A stretch of DNA of 57,805 bases from Sulfuritalea sp. Lineage in GTDB: Bacteria > Pseudomonadota > Gammaproteobacteria > Burkholderiales > Rhodocyclaceae. Positions 33,829 to 42,608 of this stretch are shown one piece after another; position 1 is the first letter of the stretch, and every line of letters starts with the position of its first letter. Under the pieces are notes generated by a model. That model did no database searches, was not told the DNA's origin, and worked only from the letters and a program-made list of their open reading frames with translations. The translations under genes and the position numbers were made by a program. The stretch lies in assembly GCA_030680805.1 (NCBI GenBank), contig JAUXUK010000020.1, positions 1 to 57,805 on the forward strand, given 5' to 3'.

Positions 33829-34349
33829 TTCGACAACTCCGCAACCAGGGGAAGGATCTGCTTTTGCAGCGACTCCGGGGTGATCGGCCCGGTATGCTTC
33901 ATGCGTATCATGCCGGCCTTGTCGATGACATAGGTTTCGGGCACGCCATAGACGCCGTAGTTGATGCCGACCCGACCATCAGCGTCAACGGCAGACAGCA
34001 GGTAAGGATCGCCGAATTTGACCAGCCAGTTTTTCGCATCGGCAGGCTGATCCTTGTAATTCAGGCCGACCACGGGCACCTTGCCCTCTTTGGCAAATGA
34101 CACCAGCAAAGGATGCTCCTGGCGACAGGAAACGCACCATGAAGCCCAGACGTTGAGCAGCCAGACCTGGCCCTTCATGTCCGCTGGCGCAAAACTCTTG
34201 TCGGCCGCCGCCAGTTGCGGCAGCGTGAAGGCCGGAGCCGGCTTGTCCTTCAGTGGCGAAGGCACATCGCGCGGATTGAGGGTCAGGCCCATCGCAAGGA
34301 AAACCACCAGGACGACAAATACCGCCAGCGGGATGAGGAAGCGCTTCAT
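33825..34349 (-). CDS. ccmG: CcmG/DsbE thioredoxin-like protein
   Basis: A 174-residue membrane-anchored thioredoxin. One N-terminal helix (IPLAVFVVLVVFLAMGL) is followed by WASWCVSCRQEHP and the cis-Pro loop VYGVPETYVIDK. It delivers reducing power to CcmH and apocytochromes. Start ATG 34349 overlaps the ccmF stop by 4 bp. Confidence 0.95.
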   Translation of the reverse strand: MKRFLIPLAVFVVLVVFLAMGLTLNPRDVPSPLKDKPAPAFTLPQLAAADKSFAPADMKGQVWLLNVWASWCVSCRQEHPLLVSFAKEGKVPVVGLNYKDQPADAKNWLVKFGDPYLLSAVDADGRVGINYGVYGVPETYVIDKAGMIRMKHTGPITPESLQKQILPLVAELSK

Positions 34350-36289
34350 GCCGGGACTCCCGCCGTATCGCCAGCGCCGACTTTTACCCGCAGCCGGTAA
34401 CGCCGGTCGAGCATGGCAATGACGCCGCCCAGGCCCATCAGCAGACAGCCGCCCCAGATCCAGTCCACGAAGGGTTTGTAGTACACCCGCACACTCCACG
34501 CCCCCTTGTTGTCCAACGGCTCGCCGAGCGAGACATACACATCGCGCGTGAAGCCGGCATCGATCGCGGCTTCGGTCATCGGCATCTCGGAAGAGAAATA
34601 CTTCCGCTTCTCCGGGTACATCATCTTCAGCACACGGCCATCCTTCGACAACTCGACAGTGCCTACGGAAGCCCGGTAATTGGGGCCGGGCGCTTCCTTG
34701 ACGCCGAGCAGGCGGAAGCTGTAGCCGCCCACCTTCACGCTGTCGCCCGGCTCCATGCGCACGTCCTTCTCTTCCTGGTAGCCGCCGACCATGGCGACGC
34801 CGAAGACGAACACCGCGATGCCGAAATGCGCGACTTGCATGCCCCAGAAGGCCGCGGGAGGCCGGCCGGTCTTCAGGCGATCCATGATCTGGAACACGCT
34901 GCTGGCGGTGATCCACACCGCCAGCAGCGAACTCAGTGCGGTCAGCGGTGTCCAGGCGCCCATCATCAGAGGCAAGGCAATCCCGGCGCTGACGGCCAGC
35001 GCCATGCTCACCCGCAGACGGCGGGCAATGGCCTTGAGGTCGGCATGCTTCCAGTGCGCCAGCGGCCCTATCGCCATCAGTATCAGCAGCGGCACCATGA
35101 CCGGCACGAACACCGCATTGAAGTAGGGCGGGCCGACCGACAGCTTGCCCATGCCCAGCGCATCGATCAGCAGCGGGTACAGCGTACCCAGCAGCACGCT
35201 GCCGGTGGCCACCACCAGCAGCACGTTGTTCATCAGCAGCATGGTTTCGCGCGAAACCAGGCCGAAGTTGCCGCCGGCGGCGACCTTGGGCGCGCGCCAG
35301 GCAAACAGGGCCAGCGAACTGCCGACCACGATCACCAGCAGCGCCAGGATGAACACGCCGCGGCGCGGATCGGTGGCAAAGGCATGCACCGAGGTCAGCA
35401 CGCCCGAGCGGACCAGGAAGGTGCCGAGCAGTGACAGCGAGAATGCCGCGATCGCCAGCAGCACGGTCCAGTTCTTGAAGGCGCCGCGCTTCTCGGTGAC
35501 GGCCAGCGAGTGGATCAGCGCCGTTGCCACCAGCCAGGGCATGAACGAGGCATTTTCCACCGGATCCCAGAACCACCAGCCGCCCCAGCCCAGTTCGTAA
35601 TACGCCCACCAGCTGCCCAGCGCGATGCCGAGCGTGAGGAACACCCAGGCTGCCGTGGTCCACGGCCGCGACCAGCGCGCCCAGGCGGCGTCCAGCCTGC
35701 CGGAAATCAGCGCGGCGATGGCGAAGGCAAAGGCCACCGACAAACCAACGTAGCCCATGTACAGCAAGGGTGGGTGATAGATCAGGCCCGGGTCCTGCAG
35801 CAGGGGATTGAGGTCGCGCCCTTCCGCAGCCGCCGGCAGCATGCGGTCGAAGGGATTGGAGGTAAACAGGATGAAGGCCAGCAGGCCGATGCCGACCAGT
35901 CCGAGCACGGCCAGCACGCGCGCCACCATGATCTCCGGCAGCTGGCGCGAGGCCACCGACACCGCCGCACCCCAGCCTGCCAGCATCAACACCCAGAGCA
36001 GCAGCGAGCCTTCGTGGCCGCCCCAGACGGCGGAGAATTGATACAGGGTCGGCAACTGGCTGTTGGAATGGTTGGCGACATAGGCCACGGAGAAGTCGTT
36101 GGCGAGAAAGCTCTGGGCGAGGCAAGCGAAAGAAACACCGAGCAGCAGGAACTGGGTCTGCGCCGCCGGCCGCGCCAGCGCGATCCACTGCTGCTGTCCG
36201 CGCTGCGCGCCGACCAGGGGCAGGACACCCTGCATGATCGAAACCACGAAGGCGAGAATGAGGGCGAAGTGTCCGAGCTCAGGAGTCAT
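34346..36289 (-). CDS. ccmF: CcmF haem lyase subunit with repeat-encoded C-terminus
   Basis: A 647-residue protein with about 15 helices. The haem-handling WWD segment is WGGWWFWDPVENASFMPWL, and conserved His residues flank it. It attaches haem to apocytochrome c with CcmH/I. The last eleven residues (VKVGAGDTAGVPA) come from a copy of the short interspersed repeat, so the natural C-terminus has been replaced or extended. It overlaps ccmG. A 130-bp gap separates it from ccmE, whereas the other ccm genes overlap. Confidence 0.95.
   Translation of the reverse strand: MTPELGHFALILAFVVSIMQGVLPLVGAQRGQQQWIALARPAAQTQFLLLGVSFACLAQSFLANDFSVAYVANHSNSQLPTLYQFSAVWGGHEGSLLLWVLMLAGWGAAVSVASRQLPEIMVARVLAVLGLVGIGLLAFILFTSNPFDRMLPAAAEGRDLNPLLQDPGLIYHPPLLYMGYVGLSVAFAFAIAALISGRLDAAWARWSRPWTTAAWVFLTLGIALGSWWAYYELGWGGWWFWDPVENASFMPWLVATALIHSLAVTEKRGAFKNWTVLLAIAAFSLSLLGTFLVRSGVLTSVHAFATDPRRGVFILALLVIVVGSSLALFAWRAPKVAAGGNFGLVSRETMLLMNNVLLVVATGSVLLGTLYPLLIDALGMGKLSVGPPYFNAVFVPVMVPLLILMAIGPLAHWKHADLKAIARRLRVSMALAVSAGIALPLMMGAWTPLTALSSLLAVWITASSVFQIMDRLKTGRPPAAFWGMQVAHFGIAVFVFGVAMVGGYQEEKDVRMEPGDSVKVGGYSFRLLGVKEAPGPNYRASVGTVELSKDGRVLKMMYPEKRKYFSSEMPMTEAAIDAGFTRDVYVSLGEPLDNKGAWSVRVYYKPFVDWIWGGCLLMGLGGVIAMLDRRYRLRVKVGAGDTAGVPA
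34362..34387 (-). repeat. Short interspersed repeat at the ccmF 3' end
   Basis: On the minus strand GTAAAAGTCGGCGCTGGCGA then TACGGC, encoding VKVGAGDTA as the end of CcmF. It is nearly identical to the copy in the FtsX permease gene. Confidence 0.88.
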
Positions 36290-36419
36290 GTCTTTTCTTT
36301 ACCTGGTCTATGGCGCGCCGCGGATCCGCAACTTTGGAGTCCGTTCCTGCGACCGCCGAATGGTGGGTCTGCGTCTGTGATTCTGCTGCGACGCCGTGCC
36401 GATGCTGCACGACGGTAGG

Positions 36420-36872
36420 TCATTTGTAGGCCGGTGCGCTTTGACCCTTTTGTGCCTTCTGCGCCTGGTCAACGGCGTGCTGGGCTTCCGGCGGCATGTA
36501 ATTCTCGTCGTGCTTGGCAAGAACTTCGGTGGCGGCAAAAATCCCGTCGCCGCCCAACCGGCCCTGAATTACCGCCCCCTTGCCTTCCTTGAACAGATCG
36601 GGAAGGATGCCGGTATAGGCAACGGGGATTTCCTTGGCCGTGTCGGTGATGACGAAGCGTACCGTCATGTCCTGACGCTTGATGGAGCCTTCCTTGACCA
36701 GGCCGCCGATGCGAAAGGCCTTGCCTTGCGGCGCCTTGCCGGCAGCTACCTCGGTCGGCGTCACGTACAGGGCGATGTTGCTGTCGAGGGCATTCAGCGC
36801 CAGCACGACGGCAAGGGCGATCGAGGCGAGTCCGCCCGCAATCAGGGCGATGCGTTTCTGTCTGGGTTTCAT
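36420..36872 (-). CDS. ccmE: CcmE haem chaperone
   Basis: A 150-residue protein with one anchor helix ([22 protein letters not shown]) and a beta-barrel periplasmic domain. The covalent haem His is in [13 protein letters not shown] near residue 128. It carries haem from CcmC to CcmF. It overlaps ccmD by 4 bp. Confidence 0.95.
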   Translation of the reverse strand: MKPRQKRIALIAGGLASIALAVVLALNALDSNIALYVTPTEVAAGKAPQGKAFRIGGLVKEGSIKRQDMTVRFVITDTAKEIPVAYTGILPDLFKEGKGAVIQGRLGGDGIFAATEVLAKHDENYMPPEAQHAVDQAQKAQKGQSAPAYK

Positions 36873-37063
36873 TGGCTTTTTTGCTGGTTTTCGAGTTCGT
36901 CGGCGAGCCGTTCGCGGATCAGGCTGCGGCGGACCTCGCTAAGACGGCGCCTGACCAGAAAAGGTTCCGCGATCATCAGCAGCGCGCAGGCGCCGAAACT
37001 GCCCCAGACATAGAGCGCGTAGCCACCCATGGCGAAAAATTCACCGACGCTATTCCACTGCAT
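36869..37063 (-). CDS. ccmD: CcmD small membrane protein
   Basis: A 64-residue protein with the single helix [20 protein letters not shown] followed by a charged tail ([20 protein letters not shown]), the CcmD pattern. It helps release holo-CcmE from CcmABC. It overlaps ccmC by 14 bp. Confidence 0.9.
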   Translation of the reverse strand: MQWNSVGEFFAMGGYALYVWGSFGACALLMIAEPFLVRRRLSEVRRSLIRERLADELENQQKSQ

Positions 37064-37790
37064 GCTTCACCCATTCCGTATGTCGCTCGCGTTCGAGGAT
37101 GATGGCGCGCACCCGCATCAGGGCCACTGCTATTGAATACATCCAGAAGGCAAAGGCCATCAGCAGCATGCCCCAGAGCATGGTCTGCGCCATCGACGGC
37201 GCCTTGGTCAGGTTGATCGTCGAGCCCTGGTGCAGGGTGTTCCACCACTTCACCGAGAAATAGATGATGGGGATATTGACCACGCCGACCAGCGCCAGGA
37301 TGGCCCCGGCCTTGTCGGCGCGGCGCGGGTCGTCAATCGCCGCCTGCAGCGCCATGAAGCCCAGGTAGAGGAAAAACAGGATCAATTCCGAGGTCAGGCG
37401 CGCATCCCATACCCACCAGGCACCCCACATCGGCTTGCCCCAGAGCGCGCCGGTCACCAGGGATAGAGCCGCCATCAGGGCGCCGGTAGGCGCCAGCGAC
37501 TGTGCCATCATGGCCGACACCCGCGTGTTGAGGGCGAGGCCGAGGCCGGCCCAGAAGGCCATCACCAGATAGATGAACATGGACATCCATGACGCCGGCA
37601 CATGGACGAAGATGATGCGGTAACCCTCGCCCTGCTGCGCATCGGTCGGTGCGACGAAAAAGGATATCCATAGCCCGGCAATGCCGGAAATCGCCGCGGC
37701 GGCCCAGAACCATGGAATCATGCGCCCGGCCAGCGGATAAAAACTCTGCGGGCTGGCAAACCTGAACCACTGAATAATCGACTGTCTCAC
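37050..37790 (-). CDS. ccmC: CcmC haem exporter subunit
   Basis: A 246-residue, six-helix protein with the WWD haem motif WGKPMWGAWWVWDARLTS and flanking His. It loads haem onto CcmE. The GTG at 37790 overlaps the ccmB stop (GTGA), giving the start RQSIIQWFRFASPQSF. A much longer upstream frame is out of register with ccmB and is not used. Confidence 0.93.
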   Translation of the reverse strand: MRQSIIQWFRFASPQSFYPLAGRMIPWFWAAAAISGIAGLWISFFVAPTDAQQGEGYRIIFVHVPASWMSMFIYLVMAFWAGLGLALNTRVSAMMAQSLAPTGALMAALSLVTGALWGKPMWGAWWVWDARLTSELILFFLYLGFMALQAAIDDPRRADKAGAILALVGVVNIPIIYFSVKWWNTLHQGSTINLTKAPSMAQTMLWGMLLMAFAFWMYSIAVALMRVRAIILERERHTEWVKHAVE

Positions 37791-38452
37791 TCCAACGCAA
37801 TCCTCAATGCCGCCGTGGTCGCCCACGGCGCAAAAAAAGCGGCCAACACCAGCATTGCCGCCAGCAGGGACAAGTGTCCTCCGACGTCCAGCCCGGCAAT
37901 ATGGGCTTCGACAGCCCCGGCGCCGAAAATCAGCGCCGGAATATAAAGCGGCAACACCAGCAGAGCCAGCAACACGCCGCCACCACGCAACCCCAGCGTC
38001 AGCGCCGCACCGATCGCACCGATCAGCGAAAGCAGGGGCGTACCCAGCAGCAGCGCCAGGGTGAGGATGCCCAGGGCCGACGCATCGAGGTCGAACTGCA
38101 GACCAAGTACCGGCGCCAGCAATACCAAGGGCAAACCGCACAACAACCAATGCGCCAGTATTTTACCGGCAACCAGCAATCCCAAGGGGGATGGCGACAA
38201 GGCCATCTGCTCCAGCGTGCCATCCGCATGGTCGGCCGCAAAAAGTCGCGGCAGGCCGAGCAGGGTGGCCAGGAGCGCCGCGACCCACAGGATCCCGGGG
38301 GCGATCTTCTTCAGCAATACCGGTTCCGGCCCGATCCCCAGGGGAAACAGGCTGGTGACGATGACGAAAAAGAATACCGCGGTCAGCACCTCGCTCTTGC
38401 GCCGCATTGCCAGCAGCAGATCGCGGCGTACCGTAGCCAGAAAGGCATTCAT
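37787..38452 (-). CDS. ccmB: CcmB ABC permease
   Basis: A 221-residue, six-helix membrane protein. The start FLATVRRDLLLAMRRKSEVLTAVFFFVIVTSLFPLGIG and LLGLPRLFAADHADGTLEQMALSP are characteristic of CcmB. It works with CcmA and CcmC. It overlaps ccmA by 4 bp. Confidence 0.95.
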   Translation of the reverse strand: MNAFLATVRRDLLLAMRRKSEVLTAVFFFVIVTSLFPLGIGPEPVLLKKIAPGILWVAALLATLLGLPRLFAADHADGTLEQMALSPSPLGLLVAGKILAHWLLCGLPLVLLAPVLGLQFDLDASALGILTLALLLGTPLLSLIGAIGAALTLGLRGGGVLLALLVLPLYIPALIFGAGAVEAHIAGLDVGGHLSLLAAMLVLAAFFAPWATTAALRIALE

Positions 38453-39048
38453 AGCGCCAGCACCTTGCCGCCCGGCACGGGCAGCGGTTGGTGACTGGTC
38501 AACACCGCCATGCCGCCTGCGGACAGATGTTCGGCAATCAGGTCGCCCAGCAGTTTCACGGCGGCGACATCGAGTGCGTTGAAGGCCTCATCCAGTACCC
38601 ACAGCACCGCCGGGCGCGTAAGCAGCCGGGCCAGCAGCACGCGCCGTTTCTGGCCGGCCGACAGCACGCGCACCGGAAGTTCCTCGCGACCACGCAAACC
38701 AAGGCGGATCAAAGCTGCCAGGGCAGCGCGCTGATCCAGCGTGATGCCGTCCAGCGCAGCGGCGAGTTGCAGATTTTCGAGCGGCGTCAGATCTTCCTTG
38801 ACAGCGGCGTGGTGCCCGAGATAAATCAGGTCGCGATGGAATTCGGTTGAAGGCGTGGGCTCGCCACGCCAGCGGATCTCGCCGGCGTCGGCGGGCGAAA
38901 GGCCTACCAAAAGGCGCATCAGGCTGGTCTTGCCCGAGCCGTTTTCGCCTTGCACGTGCAGCCACTCACCCGCAGCGAGCGAGAAGCCGACATCGGAAAA
39001 AAGGCGGCGTTCGCCGCGCGAACAGGCGAGACCTGAAACATTGAGCAT
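38449..39048 (-). CDS. ccmA: CcmA ATP-binding protein
   Basis: A 199-residue ATPase with Walker A GENGSGKTS, signature LSAGQKRR and Walker B VLWVLDEAF. It powers release of haem-loaded CcmE. First gene of the ccm operon. ATG 39048 begins LNVSGLACSRGERRLF. It starts 44 bp after the EamA gene end, so read-through from that gene is possible. Confidence 0.95.
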   Translation of the reverse strand: MLNVSGLACSRGERRLFSDVGFSLAAGEWLHVQGENGSGKTSLMRLLVGLSPADAGEIRWRGEPTPSTEFHRDLIYLGHHAAVKEDLTPLENLQLAAALDGITLDQRAALAALIRLGLRGREELPVRVLSAGQKRRVLLARLLTRPAVLWVLDEAFNALDVAAVKLLGDLIAEHLSAGGMAVLTSHQPLPVPGGKVLAL

Positions 39049-39092
39049 GGGCCAATTGTGCCCGAAACGGCTGGGCTGCGCCTTGTGTCGGG

Positions 39093-39983
39093 TCAAGCCG
39101 ACGGTCGCGCCGGCAGCAACACTGTAGTGATTGATGTCATTACCAGCACCAGCGCGGCAAAGTCCTGCCAGCGCGGAGTCTCGTTCAAGAACACCATGCC
39201 GCTGAACACCCCGACCACCGGAACGATCAGCGAACCGAGGGAGGACACCGCTGCGGGCACCATTTGCACCAGCTTGTTCCAGGCCCAGTAACAGAACAGC
39301 AAACCGATGAACACGTTGTACCAGAAGCCGAACAGGGGCCAGAAACTGATCCGGCCCCACTCCACGGTTTCCAGCGCATGGCCGGCCAGTGCGATCGGGA
39401 TCCCGCCCAGCAGGGCTTGCCAGGCCGTCAGCGAAGTGATCGGCATGGGCGGCGGATCGCGTTTGTAGATCACCAGCCCGCCGGCCCAGAAGATCGCTGC
39501 GACCAGCATCAGGATCACGCCGGTCGGCGCGCTGCCGAGTTTCTCGAACTCGGCACCGATCAACAGTGCCATGCCGCCCATCCCCAATGCCAGACCTATC
39601 AGCCGGCGCCGGGTCAGCGGTTCATTGAGAAACCAGGCCGAGAGCAGCGCGGCCCACAGCGGCATGGTGTAGCCGAGGATCGCCGCGCGCCCCGAAGGCA
39701 GCAGGCTCACGCCATAAATGGCGAACATGTTCCAGCCGACGATGTTGCATGAGGCCATGGCAAACAGCTGCGGCCAGCGCCCGGTCGGCACCCTCAGCGA
39801 CTGACCGGAAAACCAGGCGATGCCGAACAGGCCGACCGACGCCAGCAGGATGCTGTCGCCCCGAAATATCCAGCGCGGAATTTCGGTGATGACGACTTTC
39901 ATGATCGGCCAATTGAAGCCCCATCCAAGCGAGAGCAGGCCGAGCAGGAAAAACGCGGCGCGCGGAATGGGGGTGGAAGGCAT
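39093..39983 (-). CDS. EamA/DMT-family metabolite exporter
   Basis: A 296-residue ten-helix carrier built of two EamA repeats (LLGLLSLGWGFNWPIMKVVI in the first; AIFWAGGLVIYKRD in the second). Substrate unknown. Start is uncertain: ATG 39983 fits the usual short N-terminus, and ATG 40001 is the alternative. It is divergent from the next gene, with a short shared promoter region of about 45 bp. Confidence 0.85.
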   Translation of the reverse strand: MPSTPIPRAAFFLLGLLSLGWGFNWPIMKVVITEIPRWIFRGDSILLASVGLFGIAWFSGQSLRVPTGRWPQLFAMASCNIVGWNMFAIYGVSLLPSGRAAILGYTMPLWAALLSAWFLNEPLTRRRLIGLALGMGGMALLIGAEFEKLGSAPTGVILMLVAAIFWAGGLVIYKRDPPPMPITSLTAWQALLGGIPIALAGHALETVEWGRISFWPLFGFWYNVFIGLLFCYWAWNKLVQMVPAAVSSLGSLIVPVVGVFSGMVFLNETPRWQDFAALVLVMTSITTVLLPARPSA

Positions 39984-40027
39984 GGTGAGCGAGTGTCGCA
40001 TGGCAATGCACGCTTTACAATTCGCCC

Positions 40028-41107
40028 ATGTCGCCCCTCCCCGTGATGCCATTGCTGGCGATCGCCGCCCTGCTGTCACTGGCAACCGCGGGGCTGCTGC
40101 TGATTACAGGGTACGCGACACCGCAACTGGCTGCCCATGTCGCCTTCGCGCTGGGTGTACTGCCGTTGATTCTGGCTGCCATGAGCTACTTCGTCCCGGT
40201 GTTGACGCGCAGCGGTGCCGCCGGCGTGGCCGCATGGGGACCGTCGATGCTGGCTTGGAGCGGCGGCGCATTGGCGGTTTTTGCATTCGCTGGCAATTTC
40301 TCGCCGACCGCGCTGACTCTCGCAGCCGCGCTGGGAGGTCTTGCCGCGCTGGGCCTTGGCGGCTGGACCGTGTATCGCACGCGGCGGATGTTCGGTCCGC
40401 GTCATCGGGGGCTGGACTGGTATCTGGCGGCGCTCGCGTTTCTGCTGCTGGCGCTGCTGGCCGTGATGTTGATGCCCCTGTTCCCGACACAGCGCAACGC
40501 CCTCCGCCTGTTTCACCTGCATGCCAATCTGCTCGGCTTCGTCGGACTTACGGCACTGGGCACCCTGCAGGTCTTGTTGCCCACCAGCCTGGGACGGGGG
40601 GATCCCGGTGCCGCTTTGCGTTTGCGGCATGACCTCAAATGGGCGGCAGCCGGCGCACTGCTGATCACGGTGGGCGCCTCCTCATTGCTTCCGGCATCTG
40701 CCTCGAAGATGGCGCCGGCTCTGGCTTTGCTCGGCACCGCGATGTATGGGTGGGCGGTCGTACGCATGCTGAATGCATGGCTCGCTCTGTTTGGCAATGC
40801 TCTATGGCAGACTCACAGTGCGGCATCTTCGCTGACGGCCGCCGCACTGGGCTTGCTGGGCTTGCTCACTTTGGGCGCCGCTCATGGGTCCGGGTGGCTG
40901 CCGGCTCGTCCCGCGGTCACCGGCTTCGTCATCGCTTTCCTGCTACCGCTGGTGAGCGGAGCCGCCGCGCATCTGCTGCCGGTCTGGCTACGTCCAGGCC
41001 CTCAAGGACCATGGCACAAGGTCCTGCGCGCCAGACTCTGCCGCTGGAGCGGGCTGCGCGGTCTGTCGCTGTTGCTGCTCGGACTGGCTGTCGCCACGCT
41101 ATCCTGA
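40028..41107 (+). CDS. Polytopic membrane protein with HLHAN motif (NnrS-like?)
   Basis: A 359-residue protein with about twelve hydrophobic helices and almost no soluble part. The segment FHLHANLLGFVGLTALGTLQVLLP resembles the haem-ligand helices of NnrS and oxidase subunit I-like proteins, and His also occurs in VAFALG and AHLLPVW helices. I do not recognise it firmly. Beside ccm and near nap it might be a haem-copper related membrane protein. No ribosome site stands out. Confidence 0.7.
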   Translation: MSPLPVMPLLAIAALLSLATAGLLLITGYATPQLAAHVAFALGVLPLILAAMSYFVPVLTRSGAAGVAAWGPSMLAWSGGALAVFAFAGNFSPTALTLAAALGGLAALGLGGWTVYRTRRMFGPRHRGLDWYLAALAFLLLALLAVMLMPLFPTQRNALRLFHLHANLLGFVGLTALGTLQVLLPTSLGRGDPGAALRLRHDLKWAAAGALLITVGASSLLPASASKMAPALALLGTAMYGWAVVRMLNAWLALFGNALWQTHSAASSLTAAALGLLGLLTLGAAHGSGWLPARPAVTGFVIAFLLPLVSGAAAHLLPVWLRPGPQGPWHKVLRARLCRWSGLRGLSLLLLGLAVATLS

Positions 41108-41194
41108 TACCGCGGGAAGGAATGTGTCCGCAATGCAGGGATTGAAAAAAAACGATAGCATAGCGCCTTGATCCCCCACCCGCAGGAGAGCGCC

Positions 41195-41413
41195 ATGGCC
41201 CGCAAGAAGAAACTCGATTTCAGCGACATCGCAACAGATCGCAAAAAGGAAAACCTCAATCAGAAAGACTTCTGGGCGCGGTATGGCGTCACGCAGTCGG
41301 GCGGCTCCCGCTACGAGTCGGGCCGCAACATCCCCAAGCCGCTGGCGATCCTGCTCTGGCTGCATCGGTCGGGGAAGATCACCGACAAGGATCTGAGCGA
41401 TTCGCTGAAGTAA
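41195..41413 (+). CDS. Small helix-turn-helix protein
   Basis: A 72-residue protein with a Lys-rich start (ARKKKLDFSDI) and an XRE-like helix-turn-helix (LNQKDFWARYGVTQSGGSRYESGRNIPKPLAILLWLH). Likely a small DNA-binding regulator of unknown target. ATG 41195 follows GGAGAG. No neighbouring gene on the strand clearly belongs with it. Confidence 0.75.
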   Translation: MARKKKLDFSDIATDRKKENLNQKDFWARYGVTQSGGSRYESGRNIPKPLAILLWLHRSGKITDKDLSDSLK

Positions 41414-41547
41414 GTGATTCCCGACGCATATCGGCACCGGAATTCCTCGTGTGCCGATTGTTCGGCATCAGTCGTGCCTGAGCCGACGAGCTGGCCGGTT
41501 GCCTGAAGGTTCTGCGTCCGCGTTGCGCGGGAGCAAAGGACAAGAAA

Positions 41548-41580
41548 AAGCCGAATCAACTTAATCAGTTGATTCGGCTT
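41548..41580 (-). terminator. Rho-independent terminator after the tRNA-Lys genes
   Basis: On the minus strand a perfect 14-bp stem, AAGCCGAATCAACT with its complement, closes a 5-base loop and is followed by a T-rich tail. It lies just past the tRNA-Lys(CTT) gene. Confidence 0.9.
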
Positions 41581-41586
41581 GTTATT

Positions 41587-41662
41587 TGGTGGGCTGTGAG
41601 TGGCTCGAACACTCGACCTACGGATTAAGAGTCCGCTGCTCTACCAACTGAGCTAACAACCC
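41587..41662 (-). tRNA. tRNA-Lys (anticodon CTT)
   Basis: The minus strand starts GGGTTGTTAGCTCAGTTGGT and folds as a 76-nt cloverleaf, with the anticodon loop CTCTTAA (CTT), a TTCGAGCC T-arm and encoded CCA. Confidence 0.95.
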
Positions 41663-41685
41663 GAAGTGCAAATTATATATTACGG

Positions 41686-41761
41686 TGGTGGGTCGGGCGA
41701 GATTCGAACTCGCGACCAACGGATTAAAAGTCCGCTGCTCTACCGACTGAGCTACCGACCC
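41686..41761 (-). tRNA. tRNA-Lys (anticodon TTT)
   Basis: The minus strand starts GGGTCGGTAGCTCAGTCGGT. It forms a 76-nt cloverleaf with anticodon loop CTTTTAA (TTT), T-loop TTCGAAT and encoded CCA. It lies 23 bp upstream of the second tRNA-Lys and is probably co-transcribed with it. Confidence 0.95.
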
Positions 41762-41856
41762 AGCCTAGAAGGGCGCGAATCGTACAGACCTTCCCTGATA
41801 CTGTCAAACCTGACAGCAAAATTGCATAACTTGAAGATATCGTCGGCAAATGGACG

Positions 41857-41884
41857 AAAAAAACGCAACCCGGTTGGGGTTGCG
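41857..41884 (-). terminator. Strong minus-strand terminator with no annotated gene before it
   Basis: On the minus strand CGCAACCC, loop CAACC, GGGTTGCG, then seven T. A perfect 8-bp stem with a full T run is a textbook terminator. Nothing coding on the minus strand lies upstream between here and 42609. Confidence 0.88.
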
Positions 41885-42020
41885 CTTAATCCACACCAAA
41901 GGAGGAGGGTGGAGGAGACAAATGAATTTTTTCACAACGCTTGCTGCATTGCAAGACTTTTTTGTGCGTTGCGCAACTCATCACCCATGGGCCTACGTGT
42001 TTGAACTTAATCCACTTGAT
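41857..42020 (-). ncRNA. Candidate small RNA with anti-Shine-Dalgarno stretch
   Basis: The terminator at 41857-41884 is preceded on the minus strand by CTCCTCCACCCTCCTCC (41901-41917), a single-stranded-looking pyrimidine tract complementary to ribosome binding sites. An AT-rich stretch near 42010-42050 could hold the promoter. These are features of trans-acting small RNAs. The 5' end is not determined. Read on the plus strand the same region contains a 37-codon frame at 41922 after GGAGGAG, which is the rival explanation. Confidence 0.45.
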
Positions 42021-42188
42021 TTTATTGAATTTTAAAAGATAACTTTTTTGTCTCGAGCGAGCAGGTTTGTCTATCCCGGCGCAAACCGGCAGCCAAGATC
42101 GGGGATTCCGCCCGATTTGATGCGGTGCCGCATTCACACTTTGGCCCCGCCGCTAGAATGCAGGCTGTTGATTGAAGGAGTGAGCGGC

Positions 42189-42605
42189 ATGGAATGCACG
42201 GTACGCTGGCATGAAGGAATGAGCTTTGTTGCCGAGACCGGCAGCGGACATCTGGTGTGCATGGACGGAGCACCCGACGCGGGTGGACGCAATCTGGCGC
42301 CGCGGCCCATGGAACTGCTGCTGGCGGGCACCGGCGGCTGCACGGCCTTCGATATCGTCCTGATCCTGAAACGTGGTCGCCACGAAGTCAGCGGCTGCGA
42401 GGTGAAGCTTCAGGCCGGGCGTGCAGAGGCGGACCCAAAGGTATTCACGGCCATCAACATGCACTTCGTGGTGACCGGGAAGAACCTGAAACCGGAAGTG
42501 GTCGAGCGTGCAGTGAAGCTATCCGCGGAAAAGTACTGCTCTGCCTCGATCATGCTGGGCAAGACTGCGGCCATCAGTCACAGTTTCGAGGTGATTGAGG
42601 ACTAG
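42189..42605 (+). CDS. OsmC-family peroxide-protection protein
   Basis: A 138-residue OsmC/OhrA-like protein. The two redox Cys are in AGTGGCTAFDIVLILKRGR and AEKYCSASIML. It would reduce organic peroxides or act on thiol adducts. The ATG at 42189 after GAAGGAG is chosen; the frame extends upstream with no ribosome site. It converges on coq7, 3 bp away. Confidence 0.9.
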   Translation: MECTVRWHEGMSFVAETGSGHLVCMDGAPDAGGRNLAPRPMELLLAGTGGCTAFDIVLILKRGRHEVSGCEVKLQAGRAEADPKVFTAINMHFVVTGKNLKPEVVERAVKLSAEKYCSASIMLGKTAAISHSFEVIED

Positions 42606-42608
42606 CAG

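Larger units (their letters stand above)
41762..42188. other. Gene-poor stretch between tRNA-Lys and the OsmC gene
   Basis: About 430 bp. It contains the minus-strand terminator and candidate small RNA described separately, an AT-rich island around 42000-42050 that differs in composition from the surroundings, and the GAAGGAG ribosome site of the OsmC gene. No recognisable protein is encoded. Confidence 0.6.

Noticed and set aside
36290..36419. The 130-bp gap between ccmF and ccmE as a possible hidden gene or insertion.
   Set aside because: No frame with a ribosome site and no clear match to the repeat families.
41922..42035. A 37-codon plus-strand frame after a strong GGAGGAG.
   Set aside because: No homologue recognised, and the purine tract is better explained as the complement of the candidate small RNA; kept only as an alternative.
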